A DNA stretch of 35,265 bases. It comes from an uncultured Verrucomicrobiales bacterium. GTDB lineage: Bacteria > Verrucomicrobiota > Verrucomicrobiia > Verrucomicrobiales > DEV007. Shown piece after piece: positions 24,505 to 33,282 of this stretch. Under the pieces are notes generated by a model. That model saw nothing but the letters and a program-made list of their open reading frames with translations. It was not told where the DNA came from and searched no databases. The stretch's first letter is position 1; each line of letters begins with the position of its first letter. The position numbers and the translations under genes are program-made. The stretch is from NCBI GenBank assembly GCA_913058215.1, contig CAJXQE010000029.1:1-35265 (forward strand), written 5' to 3'.

Positions 24505-26667
24505 TCAATACCGAAACGTCCACCCAAGCTTCGCAGTTCCTTCTACGGAATCCTGCCGGAAGGTTCTCTCGTCGGTGTAGTTGAACCCCTGGTTCATCAC
24601 CAGAAAAATATCGCTGCCGGGAGAAACGATGTAACGGATCCGGCTGTTGATTCCGACGTCGTTGGAGACCGAGTCCCACTGGACAATCGTGTTCCAGGAA
24701 ACTCTGGGATTGGGCGTATAACGAAAGCCTGCGCTACCTACCAGAACTTCGAACTCGCCCCCTTCCAGATCTATCGTGCTGAAATCCACTTCGGCGTCCA
24801 TTCCCCAGTACTTCGACGGACGCCAATCCACCTCGGAACCGAATCCGTGTCGAGTGCCGTTGTAGAAGTTACCGGCTTTGCCAAAAACCTCTACGCTGAC
24901 CGGACGGTGATTGCTGGTTTCAAATCCGGCGACGATTCTCCCAAAGTCGTAGCTTCCTTCCGGGATGGTCACGTTCTCTGAAATATCGAAAGGCTCGAAC
25001 AGCACTTCGCGGTTCCACTCCGGGACGATGTAGAGTTCATCTCCGGAATCCAGTTCCATCTCAAATTCAAAAGGGTTGAACTCAACGCTTTCCACCATGT
25101 TGTCGAGATTGGTGTAGAGCAGGGCTGAGAACTCAAAAGAGTATTCTCGAATCCAGGGAGAGTTTGCGGGATAGAATTCGTAGCCGATTCCTCCTGAGGC
25201 TCGCCTTGTTCCCGGTCTCCTCACAAATCCCTGGGCCGGTTCAAAGAGTTCATCGATTTGCCGGACAGACAAACGATAGCCAAGAGGTTCGTTGGGATAG
25301 CGAAGTTCGGCACCGAAAGAATGGGCGAGGTCAAAATTTTCATTTCGGCTCATGAGTTCGAACATCTTGAGTTCGACAAGATTGTTCTTTGCGCCGGCAT
25401 GGCTGTTTCTGATGTCAAAGTCGATCCCGCCCACCTGATTCTGGGCATTGGACTGCGGTGATCCATAACTGAAAAATGTTCCGACCCGGGACTCCTCTCC
25501 CAGATCGTGGGTCAGTCGCAGCACGCCCACTTCGTCCTCGCGAAGATTGGTTGTTTCGCCGAGACGGGTCGCCAACATTCCGACTCCGAGCTTCCCTATT
25601 CTCCCAGTAAGTTTCGCGCCGCTGTCGATGGCCACCTTGGTGCTTTCGTCGGAAAGTCCGATGGTCCGCGAATGAAAAGGTCGAAGGCTTTTGCTGATAG
25701 GGCCGAACTCGAAATACTCCTGACCTTCGAGGAAGAAGTCCCGCTTCTCAGGAAAGAAAACGGGAAAGCGCGTCAGGTTCACGACTCGATCATCGACCTC
25801 ACTTTCGGCAAAGTCGGTGTTCCAGGTCAGGGTGGTTTTCAGATTGGGGGTGACCTGCCAGAAAACATCCGCTCCATATTCTTCATAACTCCCTTCGCGG
25901 ACCGGGCTCGATTCGTGCCGGCTCAAAAAGTAGGGCTTGAAGTCGATGCCAATCCCCTGTTCGAGGTCACTAAGGCCGCTGATGATACCGGCATCTTCGA
26001 GTTTGAGGAAGTGACGTTGGCGGTCTGCACCCGACCATCGATTCCGTTCCTGAAGCCGGGGAAGCCATCTGCCGAAGTTCGCATTCCAGTCACCCTTCGC
26101 CGGATCAAAAGAAATGCTGCGGAAGGGGATTTCGAATTCGACTTCCCAACCGGTTTCGGTAATGCGACCGGCTCCGTTCCAGATCGCGTCCCAATCCATG
26201 TTGGGGCTGTTTGTGAAGCCGCTTACCTTTCCGTCGCCCATGGCCCCGTTGGCGTTGAGTCGAAAGTAGTATCCTTCCCGTCCGGTCTGGTAGGGATCGA
26301 GAATGATGAAGACGTAGTCATCCGGACCTACCGACTGGTCACGCTGCATAATAGACGCATTGATTTCCTCCGGAGTTTCGTCAAAACAACGAAAGGAGAC
26401 GTAGAGATTTTTTGAATCAAAACAGAGGCGAACTTCCGTTTTTTCCGATGGCGCTGATTGCCCGATTGGATGCATCTGGGTGAGATTGTCGATGAGGGCC
26501 GCTTTTTCCCACGCTTCATCAGATAAATCACCGTCAATAAGGGGCGCCGATTCGCTTTCAATCCGAACTGCCTGCAAGGATTCAGCTGCAATTACCCGAC
26601 CCTGACAGACGGATAACAGCACTGCCGTCAGAGCGACTGCTCTAACGCTCACAATAAGCGGTTCCAT
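24505..26667 (-). CDS. DUF5916 outer-membrane beta-barrel protein with CBM9-like N-terminal domain
   Basis: The protein has about 720 residues from ATG 26667 (MEPLIVSVRAVAL), where a signal peptide begins and ends near VIAAES. A longer frame to 26757 would put 30 polar residues ahead of the signal. The N-terminal domain (about 35-220) is CBM9-like: APLIDGDLSDEAWEKA, LYVSFRCFDETP, DDYVFIILDPYQTGR. The rest (about 250-720) is rich in alternating strands with RFPVFFPEKRDFFLEGQEYF, the DUF5916 signature, and ends in a C-terminal aromatic (WTFRY) as expected for a BAM-inserted barrel. It may bind glycans at the surface, but this is inference. It ends 59 bp from recQ. Confidence 0.9.
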   Translation of the reverse strand: MEPLIVSVRAVALTAVLLSVCQGRVIAAESLQAVRIESESAPLIDGDLSDEAWEKAALIDNLTQMHPIGQSAPSEKTEVRLCFDSKNLYVSFRCFDETPEEINASIMQRDQSVGPDDYVFIILDPYQTGREGYYFRLNANGAMGDGKVSGFTNSPNMDWDAIWNGAGRITETGWEVEFEIPFRSISFDPAKGDWNANFGRWLPRLQERNRWSGADRQRHFLKLEDAGIISGLSDLEQGIGIDFKPYFLSRHESSPVREGSYEEYGADVFWQVTPNLKTTLTWNTDFAESEVDDRVVNLTRFPVFFPEKRDFFLEGQEYFEFGPISKSLRPFHSRTIGLSDESTKVAIDSGAKLTGRIGKLGVGMLATRLGETTNLREDEVGVLRLTHDLGEESRVGTFFSYGSPQSNAQNQVGGIDFDIRNSHAGAKNNLVELKMFELMSRNENFDLAHSFGAELRYPNEPLGYRLSVRQIDELFEPAQGFVRRPGTRRASGGIGYEFYPANSPWIREYSFEFSALLYTNLDNMVESVEFNPFEFEMELDSGDELYIVPEWNREVLFEPFDISENVTIPEGSYDFGRIVAGFETSNHRPVSVEVFGKAGNFYNGTRHGFGSEVDWRPSKYWGMDAEVDFSTIDLEGGEFEVLVGSAGFRYTPNPRVSWNTIVQWDSVSNDVGINSRIRYIVSPGSDIFLVMNQGFNYTDERTFRQDSVEGTAKLGWTFRY

Positions 26668-26871
26668 TGCCTGTTCAAAACCAGCAAACGGGCAGTGGGT
26701 CAAGTTGCCACCTCGCCGTGATGCTGGCTTAATTTTTCTCCGGGTGAAATACGGCAAGGTTTCCCGGAATGATTTTTGATATCTGAAATAGATACTTTAC
26801 TGCAGCATCGAAATTTTCTTCAATAGCTCCTGATCCGAAGGACTTAACTTAACTATAAAATAATTGGAGCT
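26668..26871. promoter_or_regulatory. Divergent 204-bp intergenic region
   Basis: The region separates the DUF5916 gene (- strand) and the small membrane protein (+ strand). It is AT-rich from about 26750 to 26870 and must contain promoters for both, but no consensus pair or clear inverted repeat stood out on reading. No further coding frame with sensible composition was found. Confidence 0.3.
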
Positions 26872-27174
26872 ATGCTGGAAATTTTTGTCATCGTTTATGG
26901 AATCATCGTGATGGTTCGGGGGAAGAGTACCATGTCGAAGAATCAGGAACTGCTTGGTTGGCGGGCCCGTGTGATCGGGGCGATCCTTCTCGCTTATCTT
27001 CCCGTCAGTTTTGGAATCGGACTGGTCATGGGGCTGTCTTCCGGGGGGAATCTCAACCAGGGCGCAGTTCTTGGAGCCTCCGTGGTTGTTTTGATTCTAG
27101 TGCTTGTTGCCGCTTATTTCGTTTCCAAAAGCCTCTATCGCGGCCAAGTTGAAGAGCAGAACCAGCAGCCGTAG
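26872..27174 (+). CDS. Small membrane protein of unknown function
   Basis: This 100-residue protein shows three hydrophobic stretches: LEIFVIVYGIIVMV (2-15), VIGAILLAYLPVSFGIGLVMG (about 34-54) and a C-terminal helix of hydrophobic residues (about 66-86), followed by a charged tail. The ATG at 26872 follows GGAG at short spacing. An inner ATG at 26932 would remove the first helix. Similar small proteins beginning MLEI and containing a first helix then VRGK-type loops are common in verrucomicrobial genomes as I recall, but I know no function. It converges on the kinase-like gene with a 1-bp gap. Confidence 0.7.
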   Translation: MLEIFVIVYGIIVMVRGKSTMSKNQELLGWRARVIGAILLAYLPVSFGIGLVMGLSSGGNLNQGAVLGASVVVLILVLVAAYFVSKSLYRGQVEEQNQQP

Positions 27175-27175
27175 C

Positions 27176-28165
27176 TCATTCTTTTTCGACCAGACATTTT
27201 TCCAAAACGGGAAGCACGCCTCGATCGACCGCAATTGCTTTCAAGCGAGAGACCGCAGTGGGAATGTGTTGAAGGAATTCTTCCTTCCCTTTGACCAGTC
27301 CCAGAAATCCATAGGCTCCCAGCGCCTGCATCAGTCGTTGAATGGCACAGCGATCAAGTCGGGTTCGGAAGGTTTCGAAATCTTCCTCCCGACCATTTCG
27401 TCGGGCGAGTTCATAGTAGAATTTCGTGAGGCTGTCCTGTTCCGATTCCGCAAATTCGCTGTAAGGATCGTAGATCATTGAGGCCAGGTCATATTCGGGC
27501 AATCCCCACCGAAGGCCCTGGTAATCGATAAGAAAACTTTTCCCCATACGGATCATCACGTTGGTGCACTGAAAGTCGCGATGCACAAGGAATCGGGGTT
27601 CACCACCAAGGACCTCACACAATCCTGAAAGTGATTTGTCGTCCCGGATGGAGACCGATCCATCCGGTCCAAAATTGGAAACGTAATGATCGAAGAAGTA
27701 ATTCTGCTCCCACTGATACAATTCCGAGTCGAATCCATTTTCCAGCTCAGGTAAATAATTCGGTGGGTCACTTTCGGATACCTTGTGAACAGTGAACACC
27801 GTTTCCAGTGCAGATTCGTAAGCTATACGGCGGGCTGGTTCCCAGGGTTCGCCGGCGAGATTTCCGAGATCTTCCTCTCCGAGATCTTCCACCCATAACA
27901 GGCCCTGCTCTTCGCGACGCTCGATGATGGCGGGAGCATGAACCCCGTGCTCTAAAAGAAAATCGGTGATCGAGGCGAAACGGGCATTGTCCGGGCGATC
28001 ATTTGTAAAATGCATCGCGATCATGGAATCGCCGCCCCGTTCTTTTTCCACGCGAACGAAAATTCGTCCGGATCCCCCTTTTTCAACGGGAAAGAATCGG
28101 AGCGCGGGAGAATCCCAATCAGGAAAAATCTTGCGGGTCTGTTGTTCTATTTCACCGAATTTCAT
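27176..28165 (-). CDS. Aminoglycoside phosphotransferase-fold kinase, AmgK-like
   Basis: The protein has 329 residues from ATG 28165 (MKFGEIEQQTRK). An extension to 28186 adds seven residues without support. The APH-fold catalytic loop is HRDFQCTNVM and the metal-binding motif is LIDYQGLRWG, followed by YDLASMIYDPY. The same arrangement occurs in AmgK, which phosphorylates N-acetylmuramate and N-acetylglucosamine at C1 in cell-wall recycling. Homoserine, choline or other small-alcohol kinases share the fold. No MurU partner is present in the window. An aminoglycoside-resistance role is not suggested by context. It is divergent from the metallo-beta-lactamase-fold gene across 117 bp. Confidence 0.82.
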   Translation of the reverse strand: MKFGEIEQQTRKIFPDWDSPALRFFPVEKGGSGRIFVRVEKERGGDSMIAMHFTNDRPDNARFASITDFLLEHGVHAPAIIERREEQGLLWVEDLGEEDLGNLAGEPWEPARRIAYESALETVFTVHKVSESDPPNYLPELENGFDSELYQWEQNYFFDHYVSNFGPDGSVSIRDDKSLSGLCEVLGGEPRFLVHRDFQCTNVMIRMGKSFLIDYQGLRWGLPEYDLASMIYDPYSEFAESEQDSLTKFYYELARRNGREEDFETFRTRLDRCAIQRLMQALGAYGFLGLVKGKEEFLQHIPTAVSRLKAIAVDRGVLPVLEKCLVEKE

Positions 28166-28257
28166 GCGTGTCGGGCAAAGAACCACGGTTCTGTTTTCTG
28201 GAAAGTAATTTTAATTCCTTTACGATTTGAGAACATTGCTTTTATTCTCCGTCTTAC

Positions 28258-28271
28258 AGGACGCGTGTCCT
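28258..28271. repeat. Short inverted repeat upstream of the MBL-fold gene
   Basis: AGGAC (28258-28262) and GTCCT (28267-28271) flank GCGT, 11 bp before the ATG at 28283. It could be an operator half-site or a small leader hairpin near the start codon. With 5-bp arms it could also be chance. Confidence 0.3.
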
Positions 28272-28282
28272 TTACCAACTTG

Positions 28283-29257
28283 ATGGAATCTTCTAAGGAA
28301 AAAAGCAGCCGACAGTCTCGATTTAAGACCGAGGGGCGTCGTGTCGGCCTCAAACCTGAGAAAGGCTGGGCGCGTCGAAATTATAATTATCTGAGCGGCC
28401 GTCTCCTGCCCGCGATGGTGAAAAAGCGCGACAAAACCGGTACAGACGGTCCTCTTGAGTATCCTCCGCTTGCTCCGGGAGAAGTCGAAATTGTCTGGAT
28501 CGGACACGCGAGTTTTCTAGTGAGAACTCCGACGTTCAACGCCTTGATTGATCCTGTCTGGGCAAAGTGGGTGGGGCCGATTAAGAGAAATCGCGATCCG
28601 GGCGTAGACATTGAGCATCTGCCGAAGATCGATCTGATTCTGATTACCCACGCTCATTTCGATCACCTCTGTCGAATGACCCTGCGGAAAATTGTCGACG
28701 GTTCGCAAATGGTTCTGGTTCCTGAAGGCGTCGGAAAAGTGGTCCGGAAACTGAATATCAAAGGCTTCCAGGAAATGCACGACTGGGACTCTTTCAATTT
28801 CAAGGATACCGAGATTCATTTTACTCCGGCGCATCACTGGGGAGCGCGATATATCCACGACACTCACCGCGGTTTCGGAGGGTATTTATTGAAGACTCCG
28901 GAGCACAATGTCTACCATTCCGGCGATTCGGCTTATTTTGACGGCTTTGTGGAGATCGGAAAACGTCACCGCATTGATACCGCACTTTTGCCTATCGGTG
29001 CTTATGACTGCCCGAGTGGCCGCGAAGTTCACATGAATCCTGAAGAGGCCGTGAAAGCGTTCTTTGATCTCGATGCCAGACGCATGCTGCCAATGCACTA
29101 CGCGACTTTTGCGATTAGTAACGAGAAACTCTGTGAGCCTTTACGCCGACTCAAGTCCGCCGTTGAAGAGCATGAGCTCGATGATCAGGTTTTTGCTCCC
29201 GAAGAAGGGGAGCAGATTGTGTTTTCATCTGAGGCGTTTGCCTCCTCAGACGAATAA
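28283..29257 (+). CDS. Metallo-beta-lactamase-fold hydrolase, NAPE-PLD/UlaG-like
   Basis: The protein has 324 residues from ATG 28283 (MESSKEKSSRQSRF). The longer frame from 28010 runs antisense through the kinase gene and is not credible. The dinuclear zinc motif is HAHFDHL (HxHxDH), preceded by WIGHASFLVRTPTFNALIDP and followed by AHHWGARY, HSGDSAYFDGF and LPMHYATF. These match the N-acyl-phosphatidylethanolamine phospholipase D-like group of bacterial MBL-fold enzymes. The substrate may be a phospholipid-like diester or a lactone. No signal peptide is present, so the enzyme is probably cytoplasmic. It converges on the O-antigen-ligase-like gene, 18 bp away. Confidence 0.9.
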   Translation: MESSKEKSSRQSRFKTEGRRVGLKPEKGWARRNYNYLSGRLLPAMVKKRDKTGTDGPLEYPPLAPGEVEIVWIGHASFLVRTPTFNALIDPVWAKWVGPIKRNRDPGVDIEHLPKIDLILITHAHFDHLCRMTLRKIVDGSQMVLVPEGVGKVVRKLNIKGFQEMHDWDSFNFKDTEIHFTPAHHWGARYIHDTHRGFGGYLLKTPEHNVYHSGDSAYFDGFVEIGKRHRIDTALLPIGAYDCPSGREVHMNPEEAVKAFFDLDARRMLPMHYATFAISNEKLCEPLRRLKSAVEEHELDDQVFAPEEGEQIVFSSEAFASSDE

Positions 29258-29275
29258 TTCGAAAGAACGGATTGA

Positions 29276-31345
29276 TCAGGGCGACTCTTTCGGAGCGTCC
29301 TCTTTCTTCACTTCTTCTTTTGGTCGAAGGTCTTCTTTTTCTGCTTTTGCTCCGACGGCGACTTCCTTAACCTTCGCATCAGGCAATGGAATAGTAGTCT
29401 CAGCCGTACGACTGCCAGTGCCTCCGGGATTCTGAGTTGCCGCCATCTTTCTCCAGTCATCGATAGTCTGAAGGCCACGTTCTATGGACCGGTTGTCTCT
29501 CAGGACGGGAGCTTTATCTGCCGAGGTATACAATTCCTCTGCGCTGGCAAGATCGCCAATGCGGAGGAAATGCTCTGCTTCAGCCAGCATCAGATTTCCA
29601 TAAAGAGGCGCCCACTGTCTGGCGAAAGCGATTCTTTCGGCGGCGGCATCGTGTCGCCCGAGAGCGTCAAGAACTGCACTGTGACCGATCGCTGAGTAAA
29701 TGTCCTGGGGATAGAGTACGCGGGACGCTGTGAAATATTCGTCTGCTTTCCGGAGGGCTTCCACTCTCTCGGCATCTGCCATATCGGAACGGACGGCGGC
29801 CGCATGAGCATGACCGCTCAGACTCATTACAAATGGATTCTTTGGATCGAGTCGGCGGGCAAATTGAAGATGACGGAAGTGTTTGTAGTTTCGCTGATCT
29901 CCTTGAAACGAGAGCCGAGCCATTTCGTATTGCCATTCGCTCTGAGTGAAGATTACGCCAAAGATTGCAATCGCGAGTCCACTGGCGAAGCAGGTTGCCC
30001 GGTTGATGAAAAGAACACTGCCGCCGGGAAGATAGTTCCTTTTCGTCTTGCGATGAGCAGTCGACATCGGATCTGGGCAGGCAAGAATTGCGAGAAGGAT
30101 AGCTGCGAGCGTTGCGATGAGAGGCAGATGCATGACAAAGTCAAAGCAACAAAGCGTTCCAATGACCGTGAGGGCTCCGATTGCTCCCATCGTTAAACCG
30201 AGATGGTCAGATTGCGGAACAGGTGGGCCATTTACCGGACGAAAACCGGAGTAGGCACGGATGAATCGTAATCCGCTGCCGAAGTGTAAGGCGAGGAGAG
30301 CGAGAATCATGACTAAGCCCACAATTCCGTAATCACCCAGCATTTGCAGATACTCGTTGTGCGCGAATTCGGCTTCCCGAAGGTTGCCGGTGTCGCCTGC
30401 AGGCCGGAAGTATCTGCTGTAAAAATAAAAGCTGCGGCTTCCGGTTCCTGATATCGGAGATTCAAGAAACTGTTTGGCCGCCGATTTCCAGACAGGGATC
30501 AGAGCCATTTCCCCATCGCGGGCGAGCACCTGTTGTTTGGCATGATAACTCACGCCAACGCGATTCACATACACTACCGTCGATCCTATTACAGCGAGGG
30601 CGACAAAGCCACCGATCAGAGTTGTTTTCACCATTGGAAGGAGATTTGGCCAAATGATGAAAAGCGAAATCGCACCAAAGGTAAAGATTCCAACCGCAGC
30701 GGAAATCATCCCGATCGCACTCTGAGATGCGATTATTGCAGCGAGGGACATGATGGAAAGAGTCACGAGTATGGTTCTGGCGTAGGGGCCCCGTTTGCTG
30801 AATGAAGCCATGGCGAGCATCAAGGGGATCCCCAGGGCGAGAAATCCGGCGAAGTGATCCGGATGATTAAACAGGCCGCCCACACGATCCGTAAAAGTTC
30901 GCTCGTAGCCGGGAATCAACCAGATCGAAGGAGAAATAAGCCGTTGAGCCATCGCGAGAATCAGGTTTACCCCGATCAAGGAGACTACGGTCCAGAGAAA
31001 TGCGTTTCGCCAACGGCCTTCAGTGAACAGGGTGAGGAAAATGCTGTAGCAGAGAAAGCATACGATCAGCAGCGCAGCGTCCTCTCTTGAAAAATAGGCT
31101 ACAGGGGAATCCGCGGCCCGGATCAGGAGGTAGCAGAGCAGCGCAAACACTGCCCCGAAGCAGAAATGCGGCACCCGGAAATGGGTTTCCCTGAAAAGGC
31201 AGATGATGGAGAATACTCCGGCCAGACCGAGGATGGAATATCCCGGCCAGATAAAGGTCATTGCTGTGGATGTCCCCAGCAGGCCGGTGACAAAAAAACC
31301 GACCAGAAAGAGAGTCACCACAAGAAATAACCAGCGAGATTTCAT
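29276..31345 (-). CDS. O-antigen ligase/polymerase-like (Wzy_C) membrane protein with C-terminal TPR-like region
   Basis: This 689-residue protein has about 11-12 membrane segments between residues 5 and 480. A large periplasmic loop holds GTGSRSFYFYSRYF and the conserved FAHNEYLQMLGDYGIVGL, typical of the Wzy_C/O-antigen ligase family (PF04932). The C-terminal soluble part (about 490-640) is helical and TPR-like (ADEYFTASRVLYPQDIYSAIG, AEEHF-type pairs). It ends in a Lys/Glu-rich tail (KEDLRPKEEVKKEDAPKESP). It would join or polymerise surface glycan on a lipid carrier. The UDP-glucuronate epimerase-like enzyme near 4.1-5.1 kb could feed such a pathway but is not adjacent. A 231-bp gap separates it from the divergent secreted protein. 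Confidence 0.88.
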   Translation of the reverse strand: MKSRWLFLVVTLFLVGFFVTGLLGTSTAMTFIWPGYSILGLAGVFSIICLFRETHFRVPHFCFGAVFALLCYLLIRAADSPVAYFSREDAALLIVCFLCYSIFLTLFTEGRWRNAFLWTVVSLIGVNLILAMAQRLISPSIWLIPGYERTFTDRVGGLFNHPDHFAGFLALGIPLMLAMASFSKRGPYARTILVTLSIMSLAAIIASQSAIGMISAAVGIFTFGAISLFIIWPNLLPMVKTTLIGGFVALAVIGSTVVYVNRVGVSYHAKQQVLARDGEMALIPVWKSAAKQFLESPISGTGSRSFYFYSRYFRPAGDTGNLREAEFAHNEYLQMLGDYGIVGLVMILALLALHFGSGLRFIRAYSGFRPVNGPPVPQSDHLGLTMGAIGALTVIGTLCCFDFVMHLPLIATLAAILLAILACPDPMSTAHRKTKRNYLPGGSVLFINRATCFASGLAIAIFGVIFTQSEWQYEMARLSFQGDQRNYKHFRHLQFARRLDPKNPFVMSLSGHAHAAAVRSDMADAERVEALRKADEYFTASRVLYPQDIYSAIGHSAVLDALGRHDAAAERIAFARQWAPLYGNLMLAEAEHFLRIGDLASAEELYTSADKAPVLRDNRSIERGLQTIDDWRKMAATQNPGGTGSRTAETTIPLPDAKVKEVAVGAKAEKEDLRPKEEVKKEDAPKESP

Positions 31346-31576
31346 AATTCCAATACTTAAAACTACGTAATACTACTCAAAAAATCAGAAAAACCAAAAC
31401 TTAATTTATGTTTATTATCAGATTTCCCATATAAAATAGCAGGAATGAGTAGTGTTCCATTGATTCGACTTTTGATTTGCCTGCATCGATTCAAGAGGGT
31501 TATCTTATCGGATGAACAGGGTTCGGCCTGAAGAGCGGGGCCTGTGGCATTTTCAAGAGAACAAGGCAGGAAGATG
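31346..31576. promoter_or_regulatory. Divergent intergenic region, AT-rich
   Basis: This gap separates the O-antigen-ligase-like gene from the secreted protein. About 31350-31440 is strikingly AT-rich against its surroundings and probably holds the divergent promoters. No matched -35/-10 pair or long inverted repeat was clear. A 21-codon frame from ATG 31512 ends overlapping the start of the next gene and is not supported as a gene. Confidence 0.35.
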
Positions 31577-32485
31577 ATGGAGCAGAAATCACACGGGAAA
31601 AAATGGAAGTTCGTTCTGGCCGCAGCAGTTTTGCTGATTTGTGGAAACTCGGCATTCGCTCAGATTCAGGTGTCCTTAAAGCTGGATCGGGCGCTTTACG
31701 TTCTGCACGAGCCCGTTACCGGAGTGCTTACTATTTCCAACCGGGCGGGGCGTGATCTGGTGTTTGGCGAGAGCGGGGGACTGAGTTGGCTTGATTTCAC
31801 CATTCACGATGGTTCAGGAAATATGCTCACGCCGGTTCAGGGTATGCCCAAAGAATCGTCTTTGGTGCTTCGCTCAGGTCAGACACTCGAGCACAAAGTG
31901 CACATCAATAAATATTACCCGATGGGGAAGATCGGAATTTACCGAATCAAGGCTTCTGTAAATTTCCCGCAGATCCGCCGCGTATTTCAATCGCAGCAGG
32001 TTTCAGCTCAGATCACCGAAGGTCAGCCGATGTGGAGCCAGATCGTCGGGGTTCCCAAGGGGCACCCGCGTGCCGGAACTTACCGGGAATATTCGCTCAT
32101 GACTTATTACCACGGGGCCAGAAACAAGGCCTTGTATTTCCGGATGAAAGACAGCGACTCCGGGCGGATTTATAAAACTTATCCTCTGGGAGATTACATG
32201 ACTTTGAGACAACCGGCCCATGCGATCGATAGCCAGAACAAGCTGCATGTTCTCCACATGTCGGCTCCGCAAAAATACACCTACACGGTGATCGACATTG
32301 ATGGGAACCCACTTTTCCAGAGGGAATACGTCGAGCGGAATACCAACCGGCCTGAGCTTGTTAGCACGGACTTTGGTGAAGTCAGCGTAAAAGGGGGATT
32401 GACGATGGAAGAGGCCTCGAAATCCTACGAGGACACCCAGTTCCGCCGCCTTTCCGAGCGTCCGCCGGGAATGCCGATGTTCTAA
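31577..32485 (+). CDS. Secreted protein of unknown function
   Basis: The protein has 302 residues from ATG 31577. AGGAAG (31568-31573) lies at good spacing, while GTG 31544 would add an unlikely polar extension; ATG 31574 is one codon upstream. A signal peptide (KWKFVLAAAVLLICGNSAFAQ) ends near residue 30. Residues about 30-140 look like an Ig-type beta sandwich (VSLKLDRALYVLHEPVTGVL, ITEGQP), a pattern seen in secreted adhesion or inhibitor-like domains. The rest is beta-rich with HVLHMSAPQKYTYTVIDIDG. No enzyme motif is visible and I do not recognise the family. A rho-independent terminator follows, so it is probably a single-gene transcript. Confidence 0.8.
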   Translation: MEQKSHGKKWKFVLAAAVLLICGNSAFAQIQVSLKLDRALYVLHEPVTGVLTISNRAGRDLVFGESGGLSWLDFTIHDGSGNMLTPVQGMPKESSLVLRSGQTLEHKVHINKYYPMGKIGIYRIKASVNFPQIRRVFQSQQVSAQITEGQPMWSQIVGVPKGHPRAGTYREYSLMTYYHGARNKALYFRMKDSDSGRIYKTYPLGDYMTLRQPAHAIDSQNKLHVLHMSAPQKYTYTVIDIDGNPLFQREYVERNTNRPELVSTDFGEVSVKGGLTMEEASKSYEDTQFRRLSERPPGMPMF

Positions 32486-32540
32486 TTCGAGCTCTTTCTA
32501 AGCTCTCAGATTCCAAGTGATAAGCATCTTGGAAGTGATC

Positions 32541-32569
32541 AAAAGGCCTCCATAAACGGGGGCTTTTTT
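32541..32569 (+). terminator. Rho-independent terminator after the secreted protein gene
   Basis: AAAAGGCCTCC (32541-32551) pairs with GGGGGCTTTTTT (32558-32569) around the loop ATAAAC, with two G-T wobbles. The 3' arm ends in a run of six T, so the stem leads directly into a U-tract. It lies 55 bp after the stop of the gene at 31577-32485 and reads on the + strand. Confidence 0.75.
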
Positions 32570-32682
32570 CGTTTCAGTGAAAAGAAAATTGAATTTTCTT
32601 TGAACAAAAGCGTCTAAAATCATACAGATATATTAACTACTTGAATTACTGAAAGTTTAAGTAATGTTTATTTGACCACTCA
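32570..32682 (+). promoter_or_regulatory. AT-rich probable promoter region of the receiver-domain gene
   Basis: The stretch between the terminator and the ATG at 32683 is AT-rich. A candidate is TTGAAC (32601-32606) and TACAGA (32624-32629) 17 bp apart, a poor -10 box. The gene must have its own promoter because a terminator lies just upstream, but the exact site is uncertain. Confidence 0.35.
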
Positions 32683-33189
32683 ATGACCCAGCAAAGACAT
32701 CACACCTTGCCTGTCGAGGTGCCTCCGGCAAACCGGTTCACCGTAATGGTGATCGACGATTTGCCTGCGAACCGTACTTTGCTGTCTAAAGTTTTGCAGG
32801 GCTCGGGGTACAATGTGTTGGATGCTTCGAACGGGATCGAAGCGCTCGACATGCTGATGAGCAAAGGGGTGCGGCCGGATCTCATCATTACCGACGTGGA
32901 AATGCCGGTGATGGATGGAGTCACAATGGTCCAACAGATTCGACTTCTGGAGAATACTGTTGCCGGTGTGCCAATCATTACCGCCTCAGGAAATCCGGAT
33001 GTGGAAATGGAGCGCCAGGCAATTGAAGCGGGTTCTGACTCCTTTTTGACCAAGCCTTTTGATCTTCGGCTACTTCGCCGCGAGATCGCCAGCCTGCTCC
33101 GGACGCGAGCAAGTCGCAGCAAACTTTCCGGAAAAAGGGAATCGCAGGATGCGAACCGCCTCCGGGCCCGGGCGGAAAAGATTGCCTAA
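32683..33189 (+). CDS. Receiver-only response regulator with basic C-terminal tail
   Basis: This 168-residue protein has one CheY-like receiver domain (about 19-140). Acidic D25-D26 precede phospho-acceptor D71 (IITDVEMPVMDG), with T100 and K124 (LTKPF) completing the site. There is no DNA-binding or enzymatic output domain. The tail (about 140-168, RTRASRSKLSGKRESQDANR) is strongly basic and could bind nucleic acid or a partner. No kinase is adjacent, so it is an orphan regulator whose cognate sensor lies elsewhere. Single-domain regulators commonly act by protein binding. The next gene, a DEAD-box helicase, begins 93 bp downstream and may or may not share the transcript. Confidence 0.93.
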   Translation: MTQQRHHTLPVEVPPANRFTVMVIDDLPANRTLLSKVLQGSGYNVLDASNGIEALDMLMSKGVRPDLIITDVEMPVMDGVTMVQQIRLLENTVAGVPIITASGNPDVEMERQAIEAGSDSFLTKPFDLRLLRREIASLLRTRASRSKLSGKRESQDANRLRARAEKIA

Positions 33190-33282
33190 GCCAATCTGCC
33201 CGACTGAAAGTTCGCCTTTCGCTTTTGTTTATCCGGCGTATTCTCCCGGCCACCTAATCGGTTTCTTTCTTTTCCGATAGGA

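Noticed and set aside
25507-26415. A 302-codon + strand frame inside the DUF5916 gene
   Set aside because: The - strand frame has a signal peptide, the DUF5916 signature and a barrel-type C terminus; the antisense frame has nothing recognisable.
28010-28282. N-terminal extension of the MBL-fold hydrolase
   Set aside because: It runs antisense through the kinase gene and its divergent promoter region, and reads as random sequence before the ATG at 28283.
31512-31577. A 21-codon leader frame whose stop overlaps the start of the secreted protein
   Set aside because: There is no regulatory structure or repeated codon pattern around it, so it cannot be told from chance.
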